Source of the DNA: JBDTSW01 sp963797835
GTDB lineage: Bacteria > Actinomycetota > Thermoleophilia > Solirubrobacterales > 70-9
DNA: 64,000 bases
Reading direction: 5' to 3'
Assembly: GCA_963797835.1 (NCBI GenBank)
Contig: CAWCRN010000026.1
Span: 186,001-250,000, forward strand
This document shows positions 25,015 to 33,259 of the stretch, in pieces. The stretch's first letter is position 1. Every line of letters begins with the position of its first letter. Both the position numbers and the translations under genes were made by a program. The notes beneath the pieces were generated by a model, which saw only the letters and a list, made by a program, of their open reading frames with translations, was not told the origin of the DNA and did no database searches.

Positions 25015-25817
25015 ACGCCGGCTCCCTCGCCCCCGCGGCCCTCGCCGCCGGCGAAGCGCGCCGCACCAAGGACCCCGGTGATGACCGAGTCGCGGCCCAG
25101 GCGCGCCTCGAGGGCGAGCGCGTCGTCCAGCGACAGGCCGGCGCCCTCGATCGCCGCGCGCCGGTCCGAGAGCATCGTCGTCTGCGGGAACGCGGCGAGC
25201 CCCTCGGCGATCTCCAGGGCCCGCTCGACGTGAGCCTCCTCGGCGACCACCTCGTTCACCAGCCCCCAGGAGTGCGCCTCGGAGGCTTCGATGATCCGCC
25301 CGGTCAGGATCAGCTCCAGCGCGCGACCCATCCCGACGACGCGGGGGAGCCGCTGGGTGCCACCGTCGATCAGCGGCACTCCCCACCGGCGCTCGGGGTA
25401 ACCAAGCCGCCCGCTCTCCGTCGCGATACGCAGGTCGCACCAGAGCGCCAACTCGAGCCCGCCGGCCAGACACCAGCCCGAGATCGCCGCGATCGTCGGC
25501 TTCGTCGCCGTCAGCCGGGTGAACCCCATCGGCCCGTCCGGCACGGCGTCGAGCCACTCGTCCACGGCCGCCGCGGGGTCGTCGCCCTCGAACTGGGCCC
25601 CGCGCTCGGCGACCGCCTTCAGATCGGCGCCGGCGCAGAACGCCTCGGGCCCGTCGCCCGTGACTATCAGGACGCGCGCCTCGTCGTCCGCCTCGAAGCT
25701 CCGGTAGCCGTCGAGGAGCTCGGCGGCGGTCGCCGTGTCCACGGCGTTTCGGCGCTCGCGGCGGGTGATGGTCAGGATCGCGGCGGCGCCGAGGCGCTCG
25801 TAGCTCGTGTTGGCCAT
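25011..25817 (-). CDS. Enoyl-CoA hydratase/isomerase family protein (second copy)
   Basis: A 268-residue crotonase-family protein of normal length, starting ATG at 25817 (MANTSYERLG). The family's key segments are AFCAGADLKAVAERG for the first oxyanion-hole strand, AISGWCLAGGLELALW for the second, and LGYPERRWGVPLIDGG, carrying a Glu in the usual first catalytic position. The C-terminal 60 residues form the trimerisation helices and end in a Gly-rich tail. It should hydrate or isomerise an enoyl-CoA in fatty or aromatic acid breakdown. No beta-oxidation cluster is present, so the pathway is open. Confidence 0.88.
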   Translation of the reverse strand: MANTSYERLGAAAILTITRRERRNAVDTATAAELLDGYRSFEADDEARVLIVTGDGPEAFCAGADLKAVAERGAQFEGDDPAAAVDEWLDAVPDGPMGFTRLTATKPTIAAISGWCLAGGLELALWCDLRIATESGRLGYPERRWGVPLIDGGTQRLPRVVGMGRALELILTGRIIEASEAHSWGLVNEVVAEEAHVERALEIAEGLAAFPQTTMLSDRRAAIEGAGLSLDDALALEARLGRDSVITGVLGAARFAGGEGRGGEGAGV

Positions 25818-25864
25818 GGCCGGGACTCTAGGGCGGCCATCCGCCCAACCTCGATAATGAGGTG

Positions 25865-27152
25865 ATGCTCCATGGCGGGAGAGCCTCACTGTGCGCCCTG
25901 ATCGCGGCGCTCGCGGCCGTGCGCGCTTCCCGCGGTGGCCGCTGCCGAGCGGCCCGCCAGCCACGCCCTCGGCCTCTGGACGCCGACCGCGTTCGACACC
26001 TGCCCCGCGGCGCTGCACGACAGCTACTCGGTCGTCGGGCCCGACGGCAAGCGCTACCCCACGTGGCATCCACCCCGGGTGATCGACCCGGCCACCGGCG
26101 AGCGCTGCAGCTTCGGTCACGAACATGGGCGCAACCCGGCGCGCTCGGATCTGCGCGAGTGGATCGCGCGCCACCTGGCCGGAGCAGGAAGGCGCCAGGC
26201 CGGGATCCCCTTCGGGATCGCCAACGAGGCACTCGACGCCTACGCCGCCGCAAACCCGGGCACCCCAGCGCGCCACGAGGACCACGTCGGGCACAAGATC
26301 GAGTGGCAGAACGACGTCGAGCTCGAGCGCTCCAGCGGGGGCGGCCAGACGCACATCGGCGTGACCTGCGACCTGCTGACCAAGCTCCACCAGGGGTCGC
26401 ACTCAACCGACGCCCTCGGCAACAACGTCCACGAGCTGCTCTACGCCGTCCGCTGCGACGACGGCACCCGCCTGCTTGCTACCAAGCTCGTCACCTTCGG
26501 GGAGCCCAATGAGTTCGTGCGCGCCTGCGACAAGGAGACGGTGGTGGGGGCGGGGACCTCCCACGCCTACCCGGCGGGCACCGGGGTGCGGTTCATCCCG
26601 GACCGCGCCTGCATCGAGAACCACGTCCTCGTCGGCAGCGGGCAGTACTCGCAGTTCTCCCGCGGGCTCTACGAGGACTGGCTCTCGGCGAACTACCTGC
26701 GCACCGCCGAGGGCGAGGAGATCGCCTACTTCGACCCCCATTTCGCGGTCTTCAACCCCAGTCGCTACGGCTACGAGGGCGGCGCGATCGGCCGCGTGAT
26801 CGACGTCTGCTGGGAGGAGACACCCGGCGGCGATGCGGCGCGCGGGGGCGCCTGCGGCGACGCCACCGGGCAGGGCACGATCGAGACGCCGCTGCCGTTC
26901 GACTCGCCCGCCTCGCCGTTCAACGGCGCCCATCGCGAGGTCTACTTCAACCAGACCACGGTCCGGAACGAGGGCGGCCCCAAGCGCTGGTGGACCGATC
27001 CCTACGGCGGCAACGCCTCGACCCAGCCGTTCCCCGGGGCCGTGTGCCAACTCGTCTCGGCAACGGACAACTCGTCGCGGCCGACGCTCGAGTCGCAGGC
27101 CTTCGGCGCCGACCGCCCCTACGGCGGCCGCGGCGTCCACGCCCCGAACTAA
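25865..27152 (+). CDS. Secreted protein of unknown function (frameshift in the signal peptide)
   Basis: About 429 residues. One surplus base at about 25922 separates a start (MLHGGRASLCALIAALAAV) from the body; removing it completes a clean signal peptide (AALAAVALPAVAAAERPAS). The mature part is rich in Trp, His, Asn and Cys (LWTPTAFDTCP, YPTWHPPRVID, CSFGHEHGRNP, GGQTHIGVTCDLLTKLHQGSH, VCWEETPGG) without a domain I recognise. The many paired Cys and the His-rich N-terminal block suggest an exported, disulfide-bonded, possibly metal-binding protein. Homologues probably occur in related actinobacteria, but I cannot give a family name. The antiporter gene starts 23 bases after the stop. Confidence 0.7.
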
Positions 27153-27175
27153 TCCCGCCGGGATAGTTTTCATCG

Positions 27176-28957
27176 ATGATCGAGGGCCAGGTCGTGCTGA
27201 TCGCGGGTGCGCTGATGGCGCTCGCGCTGGTGGCCTCGTTCGTCGCCTCCCGCATCCGCGTGCCCGGCCTCGTGCTCTTCCTCGCGCTCGGGATGCTCGT
27301 CGGCTCCGACGGATTCGGCTGGATCGACTTCTCGGATTACGTGCTGGCCCGCGACGTGGGCGTCCTGGCCATCGCTTTGATCATCTTCGAGGGGGGACTG
27401 GCCGCCGGCTTCTCGGAGATCCGCCCGGTCCTCCGCCCGGCGGTTGCGCTTGCGGTGCTCGGGACCATCGCGACCGCCGTGATCACCGGGCTCGCGGCGG
27501 CCTGGTTGTTGGACCTGTCGACCCTCGAGGGCATGCTCCTGGGCTCGATCGTGGCCTCCACCGACGCCGCCGCGATCTTCGCGGTGTTGCGCGGCTCGAC
27601 CCTGCGGCGGCGGCTCGCCCGGACCCTGGAGGGGGAGGCGGGCTTCAACGACCCGGTGGCGGCGCTGCTCGTGATCGGATTCATCGACTGGATCCAGCAG
27701 CCGGACTACGGCGTCCTCGACATGGCCGGGCTCCTGGTGGTGGAGCTGGCGATCGGCCTCGCGGCCGGCCTCGCCGTGGGCAAGGCCGCGGTGTGGGCGC
27801 TCCGCCGGGTTCAGCTCGCCTCGCCGGGGTTGTATCCGGTGGCTTCCATCACGGCGGCCGCGCTCGCGTTCGGGATCGCCGAGGTCGTGCACGGGTCCGG
27901 CTTCCTGGCCGTCTACCTCACCGGCCTCGTCCTCGGGTCGGCCCGGATCCCGGCGAAGCGCTCGATCGTGACGTTCCATGAGGGGCTCGCCTGGGTGGCG
28001 CAGCTGATCACTTTCCTCACGCTCGGCCTGCTCGTGTTCCCCTCGGCCCTCGACGACGTCGCCCTGGAGGGCACGATCCTCGCCCTCGTCCTGATCTTCG
28101 TCGCCCGCCCCGTCGCCACCTACCTCGCGACCATCGGGTCCGGGTTCACCCTCGGCGAGCGAACGGCCCTCGGGTGGGCCGGCCTACGCGGCGCCATCCC
28201 GGTGGTGTTCGCGACGTTCCCCGTGATCGCCGGCGTGGGCGAGAGCACCGAGATCTTCAACATCGTCTTCTTCGCGGTCCTGCTCTCGACGCTGCTTCAG
28301 GGCACGACGTTCGAGTACGTCGCGCGCGCGCTGCGGGTCACCACGAGCCGCCCGGCGCTGCCGCGGCCGCTGACCGAGACCGGGACGATCCGGGCCCTCG
28401 GCGCCGAGGTGGTCGAATACCCGGTTGCGCCCGACGACGCGGCGGTCGGCGCACGTGTCCGCGACCTCGGGCTGCCCCGGGACGCCGTGGTCAACGTGAT
28501 CGTTCGCAACGACCGGGCGCTGCTGCCGCGGGGCTCCACCCGCCTCGAGGCCGGGGATCGTCTGCACATGGTCATCAGCCAGGATGTGGCCGGTGGGCTC
28601 GAGTCGCTGCTGGACCGCTGGCATCACGGGCCCGTGGGGCCGGCGCCGCGCGGACGGCCCCGGCTGCGCGGCGGGCTGCCCGTCTACACCGTCCGCCGCT
28701 GGGAGGATCGCGACGGCGATCCCGGCCATCCGCGCGCGATCGCCGGCGTGCCCGTCGTCGACCACCTGCGCTCGCGCCACGACGTTCCCGGCGCCCTGGT
28801 CGCGCTCGACGACGGCCGCTACGGGGTCAGCGGCCCGCTCCTCGCGGTTGGCAGCGCAACGCAGCTCCAGGCGCACGCGCGAAAGCGCCTGGGGCTCGCC
28901 GAGACCGACGCCGAGCGGGCGTGGTGGCAGGAGGTGATCGGGGCGCTGGCGGTTTAG
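27176..28957 (+). CDS. Potassium/proton antiporter (CPA family) with C-terminal TrkA-C domain
   Basis: A 593-residue cation/proton antiporter. Residues 1 to about 395 hold about 12-13 helices including the Na+/H+ exchanger signatures LIIFEGGL, SIVASTDAAAIF (Asp-Ala pair in the ion path) and GFNDPVAALLV (NDP motif). A TrkA-C-like ligand-binding domain follows at about 410-490 (RVRDLGLPRDAVVNVIVRND, then GDRLHMVIS), and a further cytoplasmic region of about 100 residues ends the protein. The layout matches CvrA/NhaP2-type K+/H+ antiporters, which export K+ and are gated by nucleotides at TrkA-C. ATG at 27176. The role is cytoplasmic K+ and pH balance. Confidence 0.92.
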   Translation: MIEGQVVLIAGALMALALVASFVASRIRVPGLVLFLALGMLVGSDGFGWIDFSDYVLARDVGVLAIALIIFEGGLAAGFSEIRPVLRPAVALAVLGTIATAVITGLAAAWLLDLSTLEGMLLGSIVASTDAAAIFAVLRGSTLRRRLARTLEGEAGFNDPVAALLVIGFIDWIQQPDYGVLDMAGLLVVELAIGLAAGLAVGKAAVWALRRVQLASPGLYPVASITAAALAFGIAEVVHGSGFLAVYLTGLVLGSARIPAKRSIVTFHEGLAWVAQLITFLTLGLLVFPSALDDVALEGTILALVLIFVARPVATYLATIGSGFTLGERTALGWAGLRGAIPVVFATFPVIAGVGESTEIFNIVFFAVLLSTLLQGTTFEYVARALRVTTSRPALPRPLTETGTIRALGAEVVEYPVAPDDAAVGARVRDLGLPRDAVVNVIVRNDRALLPRGSTRLEAGDRLHMVISQDVAGGLESLLDRWHHGPVGPAPRGRPRLRGGLPVYTVRRWEDRDGDPGHPRAIAGVPVVDHLRSRHDVPGALVALDDGRYGVSGPLLAVGSATQLQAHARKRLGLAETDAERAWWQEVIGALAV

Positions 28958-29109
28958 GGGGAGTCCGGAGGCCGGGCCATCGATTGGACCATTGAGGGTG
29001 CTATGACACCCCGAATCGTCCAGTCGGCGTCGGGCAGCCCCAAACGCACTCCCTCAGTGATACGTCCCGCCGTCCCGCCCGACGGACGACCCCGTCCCGG
29101 CACTGGCCC

Positions 29110-30483
29110 TCAGGCCGGCGGGATGTTCTGGTTCGAGCGGAAGAGGTTGCCCGGGTCGTAGTCGGCCTTGACCTCCCGCAGCCGGTCCCACGTGGCGCCG
29201 GGGTAGGCCGCCCGTACGCGGTCGGGACCCACTTCGCCGAGGAAGTTGACGTACGCGCCGGCGTTGTCCTGGCGCAGCTCACCCCCGAACTCATCGACCC
29301 ACGCCTGGCGGGCGGCCTTGTCCTCGGGGTCCTCGTAGAACGCGACGACGTTCGCCATGGTGCGGGCGCCGCGGTGCGCGTATGCCGTCGCGTCTGCTGG
29401 GACGCGGTCGATCGCGCCGCCGAGGGGCCGGAACTGTGCGACCTGCATCGGGGCGTCCGACGACTCGAGGCGCTCGAGCACGTGCTCGGCAAGGTCGCGG
29501 TCGATTTCACCGGTGAACAGAGTGTGGATAGCCACGGTCGGGTGGTAGTCCTCCTGCTCCGGGGGGTAGATCTCCGGGTACGGAATCGGCGCGACCATGT
29601 CGGCGATGGGCTCAGCCAGCGAGCGCAGCGGAGCCAGCGTCGGCTCGGCGTCCTCGGGGGAGCCCGCGAAGCAGACCAACGCCATCACGACCAGCTCGCC
29701 GTGACGCTCCGCAGGCACGAACGGCATCGGCGGAGCGGGCATCACGTTGACGATCGCCGAGAACTCCTCCGGCGCCGCGTCCGCCTGCGCCAGGAACGAG
29801 CTCAGCACCTCGGGGGTGGCCGGAAGCATCAGCATCCCCCCGACGACCGTAGGGACCTCGTGCAGGCGGAACCGGAAGCGTGTGGCCACCCCGAAGTTGC
29901 CGCCGCCGCCCCGGATCGCCCAGAACAGATCCGGGTCGCTCTCCGCGTCGACCTCGAGCACCCGTCCGTCTGCCGTGACTACTTCGGCGGCGGTCAGGCC
30001 GTCGATCGTGAGCCCCTGCAGACGGCTGAGGTAGCCGACGCCGCCTCCGAGTGTGATGCCGCCGATCCCGACCGTGGCGGCGTCGCCGAAGCCGGTGGCC
30101 AAACCGTGCTCGCCGGCCGCGTCCGTGTACTCGCCGGCGGTGAGCCCGGTCTGCGCCCAGGCGGTCCGTTCCTCGGCATCGATCTCGATCCCACGCATCG
30201 CGCGCAGGTCGAGGACCACCCCGTCGTCCAGGACGCCGTGCCCCGCGCCGCTGTGGCCTCCGCTCCGAACGGCGAGCTCGAGCCCTTCGTCGCGGACGAA
30301 CGAGACGACCTGGGCGACCTCGGAGGAGGTCTCGGGCCTGACGATCGCGGCCGGCCACCGGTCGAACCCGCCCGGGAAGACGGCTCGCGCCTCGTCATAG
30401 GGGGCATCGCCTGGGCCGATCACCCGGCCGTCAAGGTCGCCGCGAAGCTTCGCGGCGACGGGCGTGTCAGTAGTGGTGGGCAT
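29110..30483 (-). CDS. FAD-dependent oxidoreductase with berberine-bridge (BBE) domain
   Basis: A 457-residue vanillyl-alcohol-oxidase-fold flavoprotein. The FAD domain spans about 40-215; H77 in RSGGHSGAGHG is the usual 8-alpha covalent flavin site. The second covalent site of bicovalent enzymes (a Cys in the next loop) is absent, as GFGDAATVGIGG has no Cys, so a single covalent link is expected. The GGGVGYLSRLQGL and RGGGGNFGVATRF motifs are diagnostic, and the C-terminal BBE segment YDPGNLFRSNQNIPP closes it. It oxidises alcohols, sugars or secondary metabolites with O2; the substrate is unknown. The 150 bases before 29110 hold no gene that I can support. Confidence 0.91.
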   Translation of the reverse strand: MPTTTDTPVAAKLRGDLDGRVIGPGDAPYDEARAVFPGGFDRWPAAIVRPETSSEVAQVVSFVRDEGLELAVRSGGHSGAGHGVLDDGVVLDLRAMRGIEIDAEERTAWAQTGLTAGEYTDAAGEHGLATGFGDAATVGIGGITLGGGVGYLSRLQGLTIDGLTAAEVVTADGRVLEVDAESDPDLFWAIRGGGGNFGVATRFRFRLHEVPTVVGGMLMLPATPEVLSSFLAQADAAPEEFSAIVNVMPAPPMPFVPAERHGELVVMALVCFAGSPEDAEPTLAPLRSLAEPIADMVAPIPYPEIYPPEQEDYHPTVAIHTLFTGEIDRDLAEHVLERLESSDAPMQVAQFRPLGGAIDRVPADATAYAHRGARTMANVVAFYEDPEDKAARQAWVDEFGGELRQDNAGAYVNFLGEVGPDRVRAAYPGATWDRLREVKADYDPGNLFRSNQNIPPA

Positions 30484-30608
30484 CAGGGCACCTCGTCTCG
30501 TCGCTCACTTTGGGGACGGCTGAACAGGGTCCAACGTGACGAGCTACGCATCAATGGGGTTCTCCCCCCGACGTGGGGGCGGGTACCCGTACCAGGTGGG
30601 CAAGGCGC

Positions 30609-30863
30609 CTACGGCCTGTGCAACCGCTCGAGCTCCTCGCGCATCCGCTCCTTACGGCCCTCGAGCCGGCCCTGCCAGAGCGAGAGCACGATCACCAGGA
30701 CCGTGAAGAAGATCATCACGCCGAAAGCGAAGAAGGTGACGACCTTGTCGTCGGTCCGGCCCCAGAGGCCGACGCCGTCGGCCGCCATCGCGCCGGGCGC
30801 AGCGACCAGGAGGGCGCCGAGCGCCAGGACCAGGGAGAGGTAGAGCGCGGGGGCTCGGTTCAC
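30609..30863 (-). CDS. Small secreted/anchored membrane protein (84 aa)
   Basis: Starts GTG at 30863 (NRAPALYLSL). A signal-like hydrophobic helix ends at APGAMAADG, then a second helix (VVTFFAFGVMIFFTVLVIVLS) leads into a charged coil (RLEGRKERMREELERLH). The predicted form is a single-span membrane protein with a basic, coiled cytoplasmic tail after signal cleavage. No family recognised. It follows uppP by 46 bases on the same strand, so it may share its transcript. Confidence 0.65.
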   Translation of the reverse strand: MNRAPALYLSLVLALGALLVAAPGAMAADGVGLWGRTDDKVVTFFAFGVMIFFTVLVIVLSLWQGRLEGRKERMREELERLHRP

Positions 30864-30909
30864 GGTTGAAACTCTACCGCCCGCCGCCGGCGCGGCGGCG
30901 TCGCGCCGA

Positions 30910-31728
30910 TCAGCTGATGGTGCCGGTGGCGGCCAGGGCGATGACCAGGATCCCGAGCGGTATCCGGTAGGCCACGAAGATGTCCAGGGTGTGGTTGGCG
31001 AGGTAGCGCAGCAGCCATGCGATCGCGGCGTAGCCCGACAGGAACGCCACGACCGTGGCGATGATGGTCGCCGCGACCGAGGCGTTGTCGCCCTCGCCGC
31101 CGATCTCGCGCAGCTCGAAGAGCCCACTGAGCACGACCGCCGGCACCGAGAGCAGGAACGAATAGCGAGCGGCCGCCGCGCGGTCGAACCCGCAGAAGAG
31201 TCCGGCCGAGATCGTCGAGCCCGACCGCGAGACGCCCGGGATCAGCGCCAGCGCCTGCGCGAACCCGATGAACAGGCCGTCGCGGCCGTTCAGCTCGGTC
31301 AGCTCACGGGTGTGACGGCCGACGTGCTCGGCCAGCAACATCACGAACGAGAACAGGATCAGGGCGGAGCCGATCAGGTAGAGGTCCCTCGCCCCGGACT
31401 CGATCTGGTCGCTGAACGCGAATCCGAAGATCGCGATCGGGATCGTGCCGAGGGCGATGAACCAGCCCAGCTTGGCCTCGTGGGAGCGCTGGCGCCACGG
31501 GACCCGAAGCTCGTGGAAGAAGGCGCGGGCGATCTGCACCAGGTCGCGGCGGAAGTAGAAGAGCACCGCCGCCATCGTCCCGAGCTGGATCACGGCGGTG
31601 AACGCTGCGCCCGGATCCTCCCAGCCCAGCAATGCGGGCACCACGCGTAGGTGGCCGCTCGACGAGATCGGCAGGAACTCGGTCAGCCCCTGGACGAGGC
31701 CGAGGACGATGGCCTCGATGGCGCTCAC
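30910..31728 (-). CDS. uppP: Undecaprenyl-diphosphatase UppP/BacA
   Basis: A 272-residue polytopic membrane phosphatase that recycles undecaprenyl diphosphate to the monophosphate carrier used for peptidoglycan and other cell-wall polymers. Family marks are LVQGLTEFLPISSSGHLRV at the N terminus, carrying the catalytic Glu, and the second active-site repeat LALIPGVSRSGSTISAGL with its Arg and Ser residues. About eight hydrophobic segments are present. ATG at 31728. The neighbours are two tiny membrane proteins on the same strand, one on each side, and the phosphate regulon begins on the other strand beyond 32 kb. Confidence 0.96.
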   Translation of the reverse strand: MSAIEAIVLGLVQGLTEFLPISSSGHLRVVPALLGWEDPGAAFTAVIQLGTMAAVLFYFRRDLVQIARAFFHELRVPWRQRSHEAKLGWFIALGTIPIAIFGFAFSDQIESGARDLYLIGSALILFSFVMLLAEHVGRHTRELTELNGRDGLFIGFAQALALIPGVSRSGSTISAGLFCGFDRAAAARYSFLLSVPAVVLSGLFELREIGGEGDNASVAATIIATVVAFLSGYAAIAWLLRYLANHTLDIFVAYRIPLGILVIALAATGTIS

Positions 31729-31766
31729 GCCGGGATGAGGCTACCGCGAGGCGTGGCGCCGGGCTC

Positions 31767-32015
31767 TTAGAGCAGGGGCCCGTCGCCGGCGACCAGCAGC
31801 AGGCCCACCGCCACGCCCGCGAGCGCCGCCACCAGGCCGGCGGCGCCCACCGCCGCCCAGGCGCCCGCGGCCAGCTCGCGCCCCTCGTCGCGGAGCTCGG
31901 AGGCCCGGATCAATCCCCGGACGCCGATCGCGAACGTGAGCGTCACGCCCAGCCCGGCGACAAGCGCTGCGGCCACGGATTCTCCGATCGGGGCCCAGTC
32001 CACTGTCGCAAGCAT
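31767..32015 (-). CDS. Small two-helix membrane protein (82 aa)
   Basis: An 82-residue protein starting ATG at 32015 (MLATVDWAPIGES). Two hydrophobic helices (VAAALVAGLGVTLTFAIGV and AAGLVAALAGVAVGLLLVA) are joined by a charged loop (RASELRDEGREL). No family recognised; it looks like a small inner-membrane protein. It lies 38 bases upstream of uppP on the same strand, so it probably leads that transcript. The 12-bp dyad at 32046-32077 sits just upstream of its start. Confidence 0.65.
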   Translation of the reverse strand: MLATVDWAPIGESVAAALVAGLGVTLTFAIGVRGLIRASELRDEGRELAAGAWAAVGAAGLVAALAGVAVGLLLVAGDGPLL

Positions 32016-32045
32016 CGTCTCGGTTGAGTGCCCGCCCGACGGGAG

Positions 32046-32077
32046 TGACCGGTCCCCGCCGCCGTGGGGACCGGTCA
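32046..32077. promoter_or_regulatory. Perfect 12-bp inverted repeat, 8-base loop
   Basis: TGACCGGTCCCC (32046-32057) is the exact complement of GGGGACCGGTCA (32066-32077), with loop GCCGCCGT. Each arm contains the palindrome GACCGGTC. It lies 30 bases upstream of the leftward small membrane protein and 204 bases upstream of the rightward response regulator. It could be an operator or a very stable RNA hairpin; no T-tract follows on either strand. Confidence 0.5.
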
Positions 32078-32204
32078 TTCCCTTGAAGATGAGCGCGCGA
32101 CCCGGGGCAGGGAGTGAGGTCGCGCGCCGCACGAGAGAGGATCTCGTGGGCCGGAACTCTCATTCACGCATGCCGCGGGGGCGTGAAGATCCGGGTACGC
32201 ACCT

Positions 32205-32221
32205 GTGAAACTTCTGTGAAC
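32205..32221 (-). promoter_or_regulatory. PHO-box-like 11-bp direct repeats upstream of the response regulator
   Basis: On the minus strand GTTCAC (32221-32216) and TTTCAC (32210-32205) are spaced exactly 11 bases. A further related unit (CTTCAC, 32188-32183) lies another 22 bases on, two periods away. The site ends 60 bases before the regulator's ATG, consistent with autoregulation, although the repeats point away from that gene. Confidence 0.5.
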
Positions 32222-32281
32222 AGGCACGAACCACGCGTCCAGGGTCACTACGATGCGGGTGCTCCGCGCCTGGGGGCAGGC

Positions 32282-33094
32282 ATGAACGCACAGCCCGGAA
32301 CAGTTCGCCTTGCCGTGATCGACACCGATTCCGGCTTCCTCCGCGTCCTGACGCGGCGCTTCGAGGCCGCGGGCTGGGAGTACCGCGTGCTCGCCGGGGC
32401 CGCGCCCGCCGACGAGCTCGTGGCGATGAAGCTGAACGCCCTCGTCGTCGACCTGTCCGTTCTTGGCCCGGACGGATGGGGCTTCCTCGAGCAGGTCTCC
32501 GGGATGCTGCCCGGCCTGGGGATCGTCGTCTGCACCCAGGACTCGACGGTGGCGCAGCGCGTTCGCGGCCTGCGGCTCGGCGCCGATGACTGGGTCTCGA
32601 AGCCGGCGCATCCGGAGGAGGTTGCCGCGCGCGTCGAGGCCGTGGTTCGCCGCCGCAAGCGCAGCCAGCCCCAGGCAGACGCCGGCCCGCTGGTCGCCGG
32701 CGAGCTCGAGATCCGACCAGACCAGTTTCAGGCGTTCGTCTCGGGGCGCAGCCTGGGCCTCACCCGCCGCGAGTTCGAGCTGCTCCAGGTGCTCGCCGAC
32801 GGCCAGGGGCGGGTTATCGAGCGCGAGGACCTCTACCAGCGCGTGTGGGGATATGCGATGGCCCACGGCGACCGCTCGGTCGACGTGTTCGTGCGGAAGC
32901 TCCGCGCCAAGCTCCAGAAGGACTCGCCGTCGTGGACCTATATCCACACCCACTTCGGGGTCGGCTATCGCTTCGAGCCCGAGGCGACATCCGGGGAGGC
33001 CGAGCTCGTGCCCGCGTCGGGAGCGGAGGCGGAGGACGAGCCGGCGACGGAGCAGGCCGAACAGTCCGGCGAGGCTGCGGCCACCGGGGTCTGA
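32282..33094 (+). CDS. OmpR/PhoB-family response regulator
   Basis: A 270-residue two-component regulator. The receiver domain (about 8-125) keeps the acidic pair in LAVIDTD, the phospho-acceptor Asp in LVVDLSVLGPDG, the Thr in VVCTQD and the Lys in VSKPAHPEE. A winged-helix DNA-binding domain follows (about 140-240: LTRREFELLQVLAD, RSVDVFVRKLRAKL, THFGVGYRF), then an acidic tail of about 30 residues. Start ATG at 32282; the open frame extends upstream, but without receiver sequence. Its place directly before pstS and the PHO-like repeats nearby make it the likely phosphate regulator (PhoB/PhoP/RegX3 counterpart). No histidine kinase gene is adjacent, which is unusual. Confidence 0.92.
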   Translation: MNAQPGTVRLAVIDTDSGFLRVLTRRFEAAGWEYRVLAGAAPADELVAMKLNALVVDLSVLGPDGWGFLEQVSGMLPGLGIVVCTQDSTVAQRVRGLRLGADDWVSKPAHPEEVAARVEAVVRRRKRSQPQADAGPLVAGELEIRPDQFQAFVSGRSLGLTRREFELLQVLADGQGRVIEREDLYQRVWGYAMAHGDRSVDVFVRKLRAKLQKDSPSWTYIHTHFGVGYRFEPEATSGEAELVPASGAEAEDEPATEQAEQSGEAAATGV

Positions 33095-33124
33095 GCTACC
33101 CCGTACGGGTCGGTTTGCCTCCCC

Positions 33125-33141
33125 GTTCACATCCTTTTCAC
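33125..33141 (+). promoter_or_regulatory. PHO-box-like repeats upstream of pstS
   Basis: GTTCACATCCT is followed directly by TTTCAC, giving two units at an exact 11-bp period, the geometry of Streptomyces PhoP direct-repeat boxes. It lies 118 bases upstream of the pstS GTG, on the coding strand and inside the 165-base gap after the regulator gene. Confidence 0.62.
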
Positions 33142-33259
33142 AATTTCGCCACTAGGGCGTAACAGGTCAACCCGCCCTCGCCGCGAGGCTTCCGCGGCCA
33201 TACGAACGTCTTGATCGAGGGGCAGCGCTCTCTGCTGCCCGTTCACAGAGGGAGAAATA

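Noticed and set aside
28958..29109. Short gene between the antiporter and the BBE oxidoreductase
   Set aside because: No frame with a start, a ribosome-binding site and sensible composition was found in these 152 bases.
30575..30595. Palindrome CGGGTACCCG as an operator
   Set aside because: A ten-base palindrome is expected by chance in GC-rich DNA of this length and has no further symmetry around it.
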